From assembly GCF_000429125.1 (NCBI RefSeq), contig NZ_AUBG01000007.1, forward strand, positions 124,001 to 188,000: DNA of 64,000 nucleotides, read 5' to 3'. The notes below the pieces were generated by a model that saw only the letters and a program-made list of their open reading frames with translations, did no database searches and was not told the DNA's origin. The DNA is from Aequorivita capsosiphonis DSM 23843 (GTDB lineage: Bacteria > Bacteroidota > Bacteroidia > Flavobacteriales > Flavobacteriaceae). Position 1 is the first letter of the stretch. Each line of letters starts with the position of its first letter. Below, piece after piece: positions 27,518 to 35,483 of the stretch. A program made the translations under genes and the position numbers.

Positions 27518-27540
27518 AAAAGAGGGATTAAATTTCTTAA

Positions 27541-27578
27541 ACACGACAAAAATACATATATTTGTGTAAAATGTCGTG
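27541..27578 (+). promoter_or_regulatory. Promoter-operator of the Xre-RES pair
   Basis: CACGACA (27542-27548) and TGTCGTG (27572-27578) are exact inverted repeats that flank TATATTTG (27557-27564), an exact TAnnTTTG box. Binding of the antitoxin to these half-sites would cover the promoter. The right arm overlaps the putative GTG start. Confidence 0.7.
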
Positions 27579-28082
27579 GATATGAAAAGGTATGGAGCTC
27601 ATAATGATGTGAATTTAATTAAGGAACCAGAAGTTTTTTACCTTCTGGATAATCCTTTTGATAGAATAGTAAGCGTTTTGGGAGGTGTTGGTCAAGTAGG
27701 TCAAGTTGTAAATAGTGATATAGATCTCATTCACATTACGAGAAAAGGTTTGCCAAAAAGCGTGGTTTATTCCTTGTGTGAAGTTTTAAACATTTCTATG
27801 GATAAACTAAGCGATCTGCTGCATGTTTCACACCGCACCCTACAGCGAAAGGCAGATGATGATCTATTAACTGTTTCAAATTCAGAACAGCTTTTTGAAA
27901 TTGCCGTGGTGGTTTCTGAAGGGATAGACGTTTTTGAAACGCTTGATAACTTTAGAAAATGGTTGCATTCTACGCCATATATCTTTAATGGTCAAAAGCC
28001 CCTTGATTTTTTAGATACCCGGTTTGGTATTCAATATGTTAAAAACATCATGGGTCGTATTGCTCATGGAATTCCTTCTTAG
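27576..28082 (+). CDS. Xre/MbcA/ParS-type antitoxin
   Basis: The protein (168 residues from GTG 27576, or 166 from ATG 27582) has an N-terminal Xre-like helical region ending near HVSHRTLQRKADDDLL and a C-terminal MbcA/ParS toxin-binding domain (EQLFEIAVVVSEGIDVFETL to GQKPLDFLDTRFGIQYVKNI). It precedes a RES toxin by two bases, the canonical antitoxin-toxin order. The start is ambiguous because the promoter box is only about 12-18 bp upstream, so the mRNA may have almost no leader. Confidence 0.9.
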   Translation: MDMKRYGAHNDVNLIKEPEVFYLLDNPFDRIVSVLGGVGQVGQVVNSDIDLIHITRKGLPKSVVYSLCEVLNISMDKLSDLLHVSHRTLQRKADDDLLTVSNSEQLFEIAVVVSEGIDVFETLDNFRKWLHSTPYIFNGQKPLDFLDTRFGIQYVKNIMGRIAHGIPS

Positions 28083-28084
28083 TT

Positions 28085-28543
28085 GTGCGAATTTATAGAA
28101 TAACCAAAACACATTATATAGAAGATTTGTCTGGGGAAGGGGCTAGACTTTATGGCGGCCGCTGGAACATGGTGGGCGATGCGATGTTATATTTTGCGCA
28201 AAATCTTTCCTTAAGCTTGCTTGAAATAATTGTTCACGTGGACTATGCCGAACTTCCGCTGGAATATTCTTTTATTGAAGTCGAAATTCCTGATTCATCG
28301 ATAAAAGAGATACAGTCCATAGATTTTATAAAGCCTAAATGGAGTACGGAAGAAGCCGTAAACCAATTACAAATGTTTGGCTCAAAGTGGCTTAAAAAGA
28401 GTGAAGCCTTGGCTATGAAAGTTCCTTCCGCGGTTTTACATCAGGAGCATAATATATTGATAAATCCTTCCCACAAAGATTTCGGTAAACTTAAAATTAT
28501 CAGAAAAGATAAAATGGATTTTGATCCGCGTTTATTGCGATAG
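28085..28543 (+). CDS. RES-domain toxin
   Basis: RES toxins deplete NAD+. The 152-residue protein begins at GTG 28085 with RIYRITKTHY, then GEGARLYGGRWNMVG (the Arg/Trp-containing fold start), LYFAQNLSLSLLEIIVH, and the late serine block KVPSAVLHQEHNILINPSH. Length and motifs fit the family. Two bases separate it from the antitoxin. Its stop codon directly abuts the stop of the convergent gene at 28544. Confidence 0.9.
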   Translation: MRIYRITKTHYIEDLSGEGARLYGGRWNMVGDAMLYFAQNLSLSLLEIIVHVDYAELPLEYSFIEVEIPDSSIKEIQSIDFIKPKWSTEEAVNQLQMFGSKWLKKSEALAMKVPSAVLHQEHNILINPSHKDFGKLKIIRKDKMDFDPRLLR

Positions 28544-29164
28544 TTATTCTTCGGAATCATCCTCCTCGTCCCAATCTTCTTCAAGATCATCATAATCATC
28601 CTCCTCTTCATCATCGTAGTTCCCAAAGAATTCATCGGGAATATCGTTTGGGTCAAATGGAATATCATCGTCAGGATCGTGGTCGTCATAATTTATTCCA
28701 GGTGGATTGAATAATCCCCAACGGTCAATGATATAATCCCAAGGGTCGAAGGTTTTTACCCATTCCGCAAAAAGAATCCGGAATTCTTCCACTTCTTTTC
28801 GCAGTAAATCTAAATATTCAGTTTCCTTAAAACCGTGCATCTGTATGCCTCGGGCATCTAAAATAATTTCACGAGCTGCCCTACGGATAAGTGCAGCATT
28901 TTCCATTTTAATATCATAGAGATCAACACCCTCGGCACCGGCAATTTTAGCTGGAATGATCATGGAGTTTGACATTAGATAATCCAGATTGTGCTCCAGC
29001 ATTTGCTTTTCACCTTTCCGCTTAAACTTGATATCGGTGTTTTCTACAGACTTAACCAAATGCCTTACCAACTCTGAAATTTCTTCGGCTTTAATAAATA
29101 ATGGCATTCGTCGTACACGATTGTGCCGCTCCATTGGATCAAAATCATCTTCTTCCTCAAACAT
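28544..29164 (-). CDS. Helical protein with acidic tail (unknown)
   Basis: The 206-residue protein has a helical body (AEEISELVRHLVKSVENTD to LDLLRKEVEEFRILFAEWV) and a C-terminal 50 residues made largely of Asp and Glu (DDEEEDDYDDLEEDWDEEDD). I do not recognise a named domain. The next minus-strand gene (29242-29637) seems to be a shorter relative lacking the tail: both end their helical body with an LLRKE-x-x-x-FR motif. The acidic tail could mimic nucleic acid or bind basic proteins, but this is a guess. Confidence 0.75.
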   Translation of the reverse strand: MFEEEDDFDPMERHNRVRRMPLFIKAEEISELVRHLVKSVENTDIKFKRKGEKQMLEHNLDYLMSNSMIIPAKIAGAEGVDLYDIKMENAALIRRAAREIILDARGIQMHGFKETEYLDLLRKEVEEFRILFAEWVKTFDPWDYIIDRWGLFNPPGINYDDHDPDDDIPFDPNDIPDEFFGNYDDEEEDDYDDLEEDWDEEDDSEE

Positions 29165-29187
29165 AGTATAGTGGATTAGGTTCTATA

Positions 29188-29195
29188 CAAATGTA
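29188..29195 (-). promoter_or_regulatory. -7 box of the acidic-tail gene
   Basis: The minus strand reads TACATTTG, an exact TAnnTTTG match, 23 bp before the ATG at 29164. Confidence 0.5.
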
Positions 29196-29241
29196 AGGAT
29201 TGAATTTTAATAAATAAACCGAAAGTATGTAGATTGGAAAA

Positions 29242-29637
29242 TTAGAGTGTAAGTCTCCAGGTATGCTGTAGTTTTCTGAATTTTTTAAGCTCTTTACGCA
29301 GTAGGGGTAAAAAATCTTTTCCGTTACTATTCACTCTTTCCAAACGTTCGCAGTTTTTATACAGCAAGTTTGAAAGTCGCATCACGGAAGCGGCGTATTT
29401 ATGTTTTTCTTCGGAAAACGACTGGCTTTCTGCCTTCAGAATTTCAGGTCCCAGAGACACGGATTGCTGAACAATATCCCCTGTAAAATAAATGTTTGGA
29501 TCTTCCATTCCATTTCTTTGAAGATGAGCAAGGTCCTGGCTAAGATAGGTAGCTATATTTCTACTTAATGAGAATATATCTAAGGCTTTATTATAAATAG
29601 CCGAATGCGAATGGTTTCCGAAGGAAGGCGATGACAT
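29242..29637 (-). CDS. Helical-bundle protein, relative of 28544-29164
   Basis: I use ATG 29637 (131 residues, MSSPSFGNHSHSAIYNKALD); the longer frame to 29676 would overlap a TAAATTTG promoter box. The protein is all-helical (FSLSRNIATYLSQDLAHLQR, LSNLLYKNCERLERV) and ends with LLRKELKKFRKLQHTW. It resembles four-helix proteins of the S23/IVP type in general pattern only. Function unknown. Confidence 0.7.
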   Translation of the reverse strand: MSSPSFGNHSHSAIYNKALDIFSLSRNIATYLSQDLAHLQRNGMEDPNIYFTGDIVQQSVSLGPEILKAESQSFSEEKHKYAASVMRLSNLLYKNCERLERVNSNGKDFLPLLRKELKKFRKLQHTWRLTL

Positions 29638-29661
29638 TTTATTGTTCTTTTTATAGCGAAT

Positions 29662-29669
29662 CAAATTTA
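29662..29669 (-). promoter_or_regulatory. -7 box of the 29242-29637 gene
   Basis: The minus strand reads TAAATTTG, 24 bp before ATG 29637. It faces away from the lrp promoter 45 bp to the right, so this is a divergent promoter region. Confidence 0.5.
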
Positions 29670-29713
29670 AGCACAAGAAACGGTTTTAAGCAATTGATTT
29701 TAAAGTGAATTAC

Positions 29714-29721
29714 TATATTTG
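29714..29721 (+). promoter_or_regulatory. -7 box of the Lrp-family gene
   Basis: TATATTTG matches TAnnTTTG and lies 37 bp before ATG 29759. Its position inside the longer GTG frame argues for the shorter protein. Confidence 0.55.
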
Positions 29722-29758
29722 CTTTAATTATGATGTTAATTTCACATTAAAGCTTAAT

Positions 29759-30202
29759 ATGAGTATAGATAAATTGAATTGGAAAATTCTCAATTGTCTG
29801 CAGAAAAATGCGCGGCAACCCAATACAGAAATAGGAAGACAAGTAGGCATGAGCTCGCCCGCAGTATCCGAAAGGATCAAAAAAATGGAAGATTCCGGCA
29901 TTATTCACGGATATCACACTTTGGTATCACCTTTTGAGGCGGGTTATCAATTTAAGGCTATAATTACACTTCGCGCTTTTATGGGGAAACTTAAACCTTT
30001 TCTCGAAATTGTAAAAACCTATGATGAGGTTCTCAATTGCTACCGAATAACCGGAAACGAAAATATTGTGATGGAAGTAGTCCTAAAGAATCAGAAACAC
30101 TTGGAGGCATTTATAGACCAACTTATCATTTATGGCGAAACAAAAACCCAAATTGTTCTTTCTCAGGTGGTAAAAAACAACGACTTAAAACCTTTAACCT
30201 GA
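29759..30202 (+). CDS. Lrp/AsnC family regulator
   Basis: The 147-residue protein has an N-terminal winged HTH (LDKLNWKILNCLQKNAR-like opening, then IGRQVGMSSPAVSERIKKME) and a C-terminal RAM ligand-binding domain (FKAIITLRAFMGKLKPFLE to TKTQIVLSQVV). Such regulators sense amino acids or related metabolites as octamers. The divergent neighbour may be a target, since the two promoters are close. ATG 29759 is chosen over GTG 29705. Confidence 0.93.
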   Translation: MSIDKLNWKILNCLQKNARQPNTEIGRQVGMSSPAVSERIKKMEDSGIIHGYHTLVSPFEAGYQFKAIITLRAFMGKLKPFLEIVKTYDEVLNCYRITGNENIVMEVVLKNQKHLEAFIDQLIIYGETKTQIVLSQVVKNNDLKPLT

Positions 30203-30302
30203 CTTTTTGTTGTTAAATATCTGGTAATTGGATTGCTTTTAAGATTTTGATAAACGCTTTCAAGTTATCTTTATCACTATAACACCCAAACCAAAATTTG
30301 AT

Positions 30303-30506
30303 ATGAAAAAATATACTTTCCATTTTTTAGTAATCACCATTATTTCAGCTTTACTTGGTTTTACGGGATTGGATTATCCTGGCGCTACAGTGGTGAGGCT
30401 AATTTGTTTATTTGGTGGAATAGCACTTATGATATCTTGCTTGGATTCGGTAATTCTAAGTCGGAAAAACCGTAGAAACCTTAAGAAGGAAAAAATCAAA
30501 AGTTAA
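30303..30506 (+). CDS. Small two-helix membrane protein, DUF1328-like
   Basis: The 67-residue protein has two hydrophobic helices (FHFLVITIISALLGFTGL and VVRLICLFGGIALMISCL) and a basic tail (RKNRRNLKKEKIK). The first helix and the FTGLDYPGA turn resemble DUF1328/YtjA proteins. Function unknown. Its stop nearly abuts the stop of the convergent MFS gene. Confidence 0.7.
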   Translation: MKKYTFHFLVITIISALLGFTGLDYPGATVVRLICLFGGIALMISCLDSVILSRKNRRNLKKEKIKS

Positions 30507-30507
30507 T

Positions 30508-31731
30508 TTAAGCCTTTCTTCTCTCGGCTTTTCTAAGCATAAAAAACAACCATATGGTTAGACTTGCCACGAAAAGCAGGAATATGGCAAAAATATTCCA
30601 CGTACTAAAATAGCCAAAGCTGTTTGCCATATTCATGCCGCCGTTATGGCCAATTAGATGCGCAATGCTAAAACTCATACTGTATAAGCCCATGTAACTT
30701 CCCTTTCTTCCTTTCGGTGCCATTTCAAGTGCTAGCGCGTTTGAAAATGGAAAGCCAATCATTTCTCCCAAAGTCATTAAAAACATCGCAATTACCAAAA
30801 CCCCAGTCCAACTTGTAAAATTTAAGACCAAGAAACTGAGACCAAGGAAGAAAATACCCCAGAAAGTAGCCATCGTTTTTGATATTTTTTTCCTGTCGAG
30901 CCAGCTAATTAAAGGCATTTCAAAAATTACTATGGTCGCTCCATTTATAAACATTAACCAGCCAATTAGATCTTCTGAAAGAAAATGTACTTTTTCGTAA
31001 TAGATTGGCATCACTGAAAAATATTGAACAAAAGCGAGACTGTTCGCCACCATAATAACGAAAAACAAGATAAAGAGTTTATTTAGATAAGGAGGAACTC
31101 CTTCTTTTACAACAATTGTTTTTTCAGGTTTTTTATCCTTTTGTTTCTTAGGTTTTAATAGCGCAATAACGCCGAAAGCTGCTAAAATACAAGTGACTCC
31201 ATCAATCCAAAAAAGAGAGCTGTAATTGATATTTGCGATTATCAATCCACCAACTAAAGGGCCTACGGAAAAGCCTAAGTTTATTGCCAACCTAATTAAT
31301 GTAATACTTCGGGTAATGTTTTCCGGTCGGCTATACGTATCTGCAGCCACAAATATTGCTGGCCTTCCAGAATCGGTCATCAATGTCAATAAAAAAATAC
31401 CGATGCAAAACCCATAAAAGGAATCTATAAACTGCAGTAACATAAATCCAACTCCACCAAAAAACAGACTAAAAAGAATAACTTTATAAAATCCGATGCT
31501 ATCTGTCAATCTACCGCCAAAATAGGTTCCCACCAAAGACCCCAGACCAAAACAAGACATAATCCAACCTACATGGGGCAAATCAAAACCTTCAACATTG
31601 ATAAGGTACAATGATAAAAATGGAATTACCATGGCTCCAGATCGGTTCACAAAAGTGACTAAGGCCAAAAGCCAAATTTCGTGGGAAAGCCCTCGGAAAT
31701 TCGCTAGATAATTGGTATATATTTTTCTCAT
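30508..31731 (-). CDS. MFS transporter
   Basis: The 407-residue protein has about 12 membrane helices, with the major facilitator loop between helices 2 and 3 as LGSLVGTYFGGRLTDSIGF and a charged central loop (KPKKQKDKKPEKTIV). It resembles drug-efflux type MFS proteins of the 12-helix class, but no substrate can be named. A MITE-like element begins 19 bp beyond its start codon. Confidence 0.88.
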   Translation of the reverse strand: MRKIYTNYLANFRGLSHEIWLLALVTFVNRSGAMVIPFLSLYLINVEGFDLPHVGWIMSCFGLGSLVGTYFGGRLTDSIGFYKVILFSLFFGGVGFMLLQFIDSFYGFCIGIFLLTLMTDSGRPAIFVAADTYSRPENITRSITLIRLAINLGFSVGPLVGGLIIANINYSSLFWIDGVTCILAAFGVIALLKPKKQKDKKPEKTIVVKEGVPPYLNKLFILFFVIMVANSLAFVQYFSVMPIYYEKVHFLSEDLIGWLMFINGATIVIFEMPLISWLDRKKISKTMATFWGIFFLGLSFLVLNFTSWTGVLVIAMFLMTLGEMIGFPFSNALALEMAPKGRKGSYMGLYSMSFSIAHLIGHNGGMNMANSFGYFSTWNIFAIFLLFVASLTIWLFFMLRKAERRKA

Positions 31732-31749
31732 CAGTATTTAATAGGAGTA

Positions 31750-31930
31750 ATACCAAATTAACAATGTAATGTCGCATTTAAACTCGTTCATTTTCCGTTC
31801 TATTTCCCTGCCTGCCGGCAGGCAGGTTGCTCATAATTTCCATAGCTATGGCTATGCAAACCAATCGCAGCGTCATAGAACGAAAAAGCAACTTCGTTTT
31901 CTGTACGACATTACAAAATTAAATTGGTAT
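31750..31930. mobile_element. MITE-like palindromic element
   Basis: The ends are 25-bp inverted repeats with 21 matches: left ATACCAAATTAACAATG... at 31750-31774 and right ...AATTAAATTGGTAT at 31906-31930. Nested inside are CGTTCTAT (31796-31803) paired with ATAGAACG (31875-31882), a 20-bp GC-rich palindrome (31807-31826, CCTGCCTGCC plus its complement), and CCATAGCTATGG (31840-31851). TAA occurs just at both outer ends (31748-31750 and 31930-31932), compatible with a 3-bp target duplication if the ends begin TACC. It encodes nothing. Confidence 0.65.
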
Positions 31931-32011
31931 AAGATGGAATATCTAACTTCTCATCATTGTTTTTTAAAAATTGATAATAGGATTTTTGTTCCTGGTTTCT
32001 TCTGTTAAATG

Positions 32012-32043
32012 TAAAACGTCCCGATTTTAGCCGGGACGTTTTA
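32012..32043. terminator. Strong bidirectional hairpin
   Basis: TAAAACGTCCCG and CGGGACGTTTTA form a perfect 12-bp stem with an 8-nt loop. No clear gene ends immediately before it on either strand. Confidence 0.7.
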
Positions 32044-32260
32044 CTATTGAATAATTTTATTGCTATATAATCAATACATACATCACCGATTTTTCCATCT
32101 GTAAATGACCGGAGTTGATTGGCGGATATATGTGTTATTCTTCATTTTTAGATTTAATTTGTAATCAAATGTAGTGAAAAAATCTTTTCGTAAATAAAAA
32201 AATTGTATATCCGTAATCAATAATATGATTGATTTTGTCATTTTGTGCTTTGATTTTTGC

Positions 32261-32482
32261 GTCCGTAAACATAGCCTTTGAAAATGACGGAATATGCCAT
32301 GAAAGGGCAACATATTATAAGATAGGGCAGCGCCCTATCAGCACGTAACCAGGTTAAGGTCAGCCCTGAAAGGGCAGTATAAATGGCCGTCGTTCTATAA
32401 TGCAGTTAATTATTGCGCTCTTTCAGGGTTGGTTTATCAATGTTCTTTAAATTTTGGTAATATATTATGACGCTTTACGGAC
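32261..32482. repeat. REP-like hairpin cluster bracketed by inverted repeats
   Basis: GTCCGTAAA (32261-32269) and TTTACGGAC (32474-32482) bracket a 222-bp stretch. Inside are GATAGGGC-AGC-GCCCTATC (32321-32339), GCCCT-GAA-AGGGC (32364-32376) and an inverted relative, CTCTTTCAGGG, near 32420. Motifs of the CCCTGAAAGGG kind recur between genes in Bacteroidota. No open frame in it looks coding. Confidence 0.5.
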
Positions 32483-32495
32483 ACCCAATAAAAAA

Positions 32496-33128
32496 TTAAT
32501 CTAAAACACGTTTTAAGGCTTGTGCAAACTTATATCCAGCTTTGATGTAGGCTTTCTCCATCCTTCTGAAACTAGGCCAATCTTTAAGATTGTAACTTTC
32601 ATTATTGGTTCCCATTGCTCTGCTTATATCTGTAGCGAATAAAATATTGGATGGGTTTGCTGTTTCATAAAAACTTAATGTCATCGACACTTTTGATGGC
32701 TGTTTCCCTACAATTACGTTATATCCAAAATACATCCAATCACTGTTTACTTGAATTGTGTATTTTGCAGTGCTATCATTCCTATTGAATACCGGCGTAT
32801 TATCATATTTGGCAGTTCTTTCATTTAAGGTATTTATAAATGCTTCTTGCCATTGATTGTTTTTGTATTCATCATAAAGAACAAGCCATTCTTTGGCAGC
32901 TTGCTTGTCTTTCCATTCAGAAACTTCCACATAGCGGTTTTGAAGAAACTCCACTTCTGGGATGTTTTTCCCGTCAAATGTAAGACTGTCGAAAGTAAAT
33001 AACACATTCACTTTTTGTTGTTCTGCCAAAAAGACAAGTTCTTTTTTATCAATACGAATATGTTGAGCAAGGCAAAACTGACTGCTGAAAGTAATAAGGA
33101 GAATTAGAAGGGTAAATCTGTATTTCAT
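32496..33128 (-). CDS. Secreted protein of unknown function
   Basis: The 210-residue protein has a signal peptide ending near SQFCLAQ and a mixed alpha/beta mature part (NVLFTFDSLTFDGKNIPEVE, YTIQVNSDWMYFGYNVIVG, SKVSMTLSFYETANPSNILF). I do not recognise the family. The mature part resembles small periplasmic or outer-membrane-associated proteins. It is transcribed alone. Confidence 0.7.
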   Translation of the reverse strand: MKYRFTLLILLITFSSQFCLAQHIRIDKKELVFLAEQQKVNVLFTFDSLTFDGKNIPEVEFLQNRYVEVSEWKDKQAAKEWLVLYDEYKNNQWQEAFINTLNERTAKYDNTPVFNRNDSTAKYTIQVNSDWMYFGYNVIVGKQPSKVSMTLSFYETANPSNILFATDISRAMGTNNESYNLKDWPSFRRMEKAYIKAGYKFAQALKRVLD

Positions 33129-33306
33129 GTTTTTTAATTTTAGCTAAAAATAGAAATAAATAAGAGTTATGAACTACTACTTTTTATTTTATAAAACGTC
33201 TTATTGGGGTGAGTCGTGTATTTCACTCGCTCGGTGAACGTTAGATTGTTTGAAATATCACGTTATAAAGATAAATTTCTTTTCTATTTTTACGGAAAAC
33301 CCTATT

Positions 33307-33912
33307 ATGAAGAACTTACTACTTCTTTCATTGCTGTTATTCAGCACCGTTATTATCGCGCAGGATCAAGTTCTTGTTTCTGAAAGCCAATCGGCACAAG
33401 ATGAATTGAATGAGGAATACACAAATCCCGAAACTACGATTTTAACCCCTGAGGATTTTAAGGATTTCAAAAACTTGGAATTTTATCCAATAGATTTAAA
33501 ATATCGGGTTAAGGCGAAACTGATACGTACTCCAGACGAAAAGCCATTTTTAATGCCAACTTCAACGGAACGTCTGCCAGAATACGTAAAATATGGGGAG
33601 GCACATTTCACCTTAGAGGGAAAGGATATTGTGTTAAATCTTTTTAAAAGCACGCAGCCCTATGATGAACCTGGTTATGAAGATTATCTCTTTGTGCCCT
33701 TTACTGATTTAACAAGCGGTGATGGCTCGTATGGAGGTGGAAGATATATAGATCAAAGAATTCCGGAAGGAGACACGATTATTATTGATTTCAACAAAGC
33801 ATATAATCCGTATTGTGCTTATAACGCTCGCTATTCTTGCCCCATTCCTCCAAAGGAAAACGACATATTAATTAGAATTGAAGCTGGAGTAAAAGATTTC
33901 GGGAAGCATTAA
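33307..33912 (+). CDS. DUF1684 secreted protein
   Basis: I take ATG 33307, which gives a clean signal peptide (MKNLLLLSLLLFSTVIIAQ); a longer frame begins at 33250. The C-terminal part matches DUF1684: YGEAHFTLEGKDIVLNLF, LFVPFTDLTSGDGSYGGGRY, and YNPYCAYNARYSCPIPPKEN. The family function is unknown. The stop overlaps the crcB stop by four bases on the opposite strand. Confidence 0.88.
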   Translation: MKNLLLLSLLLFSTVIIAQDQVLVSESQSAQDELNEEYTNPETTILTPEDFKDFKNLEFYPIDLKYRVKAKLIRTPDEKPFLMPTSTERLPEYVKYGEAHFTLEGKDIVLNLFKSTQPYDEPGYEDYLFVPFTDLTSGDGSYGGGRYIDQRIPEGDTIIIDFNKAYNPYCAYNARYSCPIPPKENDILIRIEAGVKDFGKH

Positions 33913-34280
33913 AAAAACTTCACTAACCACATTCCCAAGAAAACCATAGCAAATCCAATTACAAAACTGGCTATTGTGTAAAGCGCGAAAGACATAAAGT
34001 CGCCCGCCTTTAAAAAGAGATGGTTTTCATAGGCAAAGGTAGAAAAAGTGGTAAATCCGCCACAGAATCCAGTGGCCAAAAACAAAACGGTATTTTGGGA
34101 AAGGGAATTGTTTTTTAAGGCAAGTCCAAGAATTAGACCTATTAGTAAACTTCCCAAGACATTGGCAGCAAGGGTTCCGAAAGGAATTCCGTTTTCATAA
34201 TCGTTTAAATATTTGGAAAGCACATAACGCAAAGAACTTCCGAAACCTCCGCCTAAAAAAACCAATGCTAATTGTTTCAT
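33909..34280 (-). CDS. crcB: Fluoride channel CrcB/Fluc
   Basis: CrcB forms dual-topology dimers that let fluoride leave the cell. The 123-residue protein has four helices with GGGFGSSLRYVLSKYL at the N-terminus and the fluoride-pathway motif GFCGGFTTFSTFAYEN in the third helix. No fluoride riboswitch is visible. Its start directly follows the stop of the preceding SRPBCC gene, so the two form an operon. Confidence 0.94.
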   Translation of the reverse strand: MKQLALVFLGGGFGSSLRYVLSKYLNDYENGIPFGTLAANVLGSLLIGLILGLALKNNSLSQNTVLFLATGFCGGFTTFSTFAYENHLFLKAGDFMSFALYTIASFVIGFAMVFLGMWLVKFF

Positions 34281-35336
34281 CTAAATTCCTTGTTCTATCG
34301 GTTCAGGAGTTGAAATTATTGGAATATAAACCTCGGTTACCCAATTTGCCGGATTTGGAACTTTTTCGGGATCGGTTATATAGACTTCAAACATTTTTCC
34401 ATCAGGATCTATCTGAAGCGAATTTTTATCCATATACTTTCTTGTTTTGGTATAGGCTTCCTCCAAGTGTTTATAATTTCCTTTTAAAGTAGTTTTCACA
34501 GCAGAAACGGGTTCCATATAACCACAAACCACTGGACTGCCCTCTGGCGTGATTACTTGTTCTCTAACAGGCACACCTGTTGAAAAAATAACCGTATTAT
34601 TTGCATTGTCTATTTGGTTGTAAAGAGTGAAAGGGTTTCCAGCCGTATTCAGCTTATTTCTAGTAACAAAACCCATTACTTCATTCATCATTGGTTTTGT
34701 TTTTTCTTCGAGCTCATCCTGTTTGGCAACCGAAGTAGTGTACATATAGTAACCTCCGCCGTATTGGGTAACGCCATCTACGTTTATAGCGTATTGCTTC
34801 ATGTCTTCTATCACCTCGGCAGCTAATCCTTCAAGACCAACTTTATTCATTTCGTGGACTTTGGATTTATAATCACTTCCCTTTATAGATTGATATGCCT
34901 TGTCTACTAGGGTATGTTCTCCCTTTGTTCCCCAAGTTACTTTTGTTCCATTTTCAACTTCCTCAAAATCCCAATACATGATAGAATTTCGTTCGCCCAT
35001 GGGGGTTTTTACGAGTAAATTTTGTTCAATTTCTTTATTAGGAATAACCTTAGTTGTAGTGATTGATCCATTCATATTACCATTCCAGGAATAAGAAGCA
35101 CCCTCGCCAGATGTTTTTTCAGCATAGGTAAATGTAGTCTCAGGATCTTCTTTTTTCCAAGGTCCCCATTTTTCCCAGCTTTTAAAATTATTCACTTTGC
35201 TGAAGACAACTTCTGGTGGAGCATCAATTACCATAGAATCTTGAATATCATAAGTTCCATCTTTTGTGCCAAAATAAATAGCGCTACCAATTATAATAAT
35301 AAGAACAAGAAAAAGTAAGTACTTTAATATTTTCAT
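34281..35336 (-). CDS. Membrane-anchored SRPBCC plus GyrI-like effector-binding protein
   Basis: I take ATG 35336, seven residues into the longer frame. A membrane anchor (LKYLLFLVLIIIIGSAIYFG) is followed by an SRPBCC/polyketide-cyclase domain (SMVIDAPPEVVFSKVNNFKS to WDFEEVENGTKVTWGT) and a C-terminal GyrI-like domain (SAVKTTLKGNYKHLEEAYTK to EVYITDPEKVPNPANWVTEV). Both domains bind small hydrophobic ligands in other proteins. It is the first gene of a two-gene unit with crcB. Function unknown. Confidence 0.85.
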   Translation of the reverse strand: MKILKYLLFLVLIIIIGSAIYFGTKDGTYDIQDSMVIDAPPEVVFSKVNNFKSWEKWGPWKKEDPETTFTYAEKTSGEGASYSWNGNMNGSITTTKVIPNKEIEQNLLVKTPMGERNSIMYWDFEEVENGTKVTWGTKGEHTLVDKAYQSIKGSDYKSKVHEMNKVGLEGLAAEVIEDMKQYAINVDGVTQYGGGYYMYTTSVAKQDELEEKTKPMMNEVMGFVTRNKLNTAGNPFTLYNQIDNANNTVIFSTGVPVREQVITPEGSPVVCGYMEPVSAVKTTLKGNYKHLEEAYTKTRKYMDKNSLQIDPDGKMFEVYITDPEKVPNPANWVTEVYIPIISTPEPIEQGI

Positions 35337-35452
35337 TTGCTTAGAGTTGATTTGCATTGCGAAGATAGTTAAAAATCATTGATGCTACTGAAAATCAATG
35401 GCTGCAATCCTATTTCAATTTACCATATTTAATATTGGGAAATATATTTTAG

Positions 35453-35460
35453 TACATTTG
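35453..35460 (+). promoter_or_regulatory. -7 box of the DPP III gene
   Basis: TACATTTG matches TAnnTTTG and lies 23 bp before the ATG at 35484. Confidence 0.5.
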
Positions 35461-35483
35461 CTAAAATCAATAAAATATTTAAA

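Noticed and set aside
31769-32008. Frame across the MITE-like element
   Set aside because: It depends on palindromic repeat sequence and has no domain or conserved composition.
32083-32313. Minus-strand frame of 76 codons near the REP-like cluster
   Set aside because: Overlaps repeat DNA, lacks a recognisable domain and has no promoter-like box.
33200-34300. Fluoride riboswitch for crcB
   Set aside because: crcB is second in its unit and no conserved crcB motif is visible upstream of either gene.
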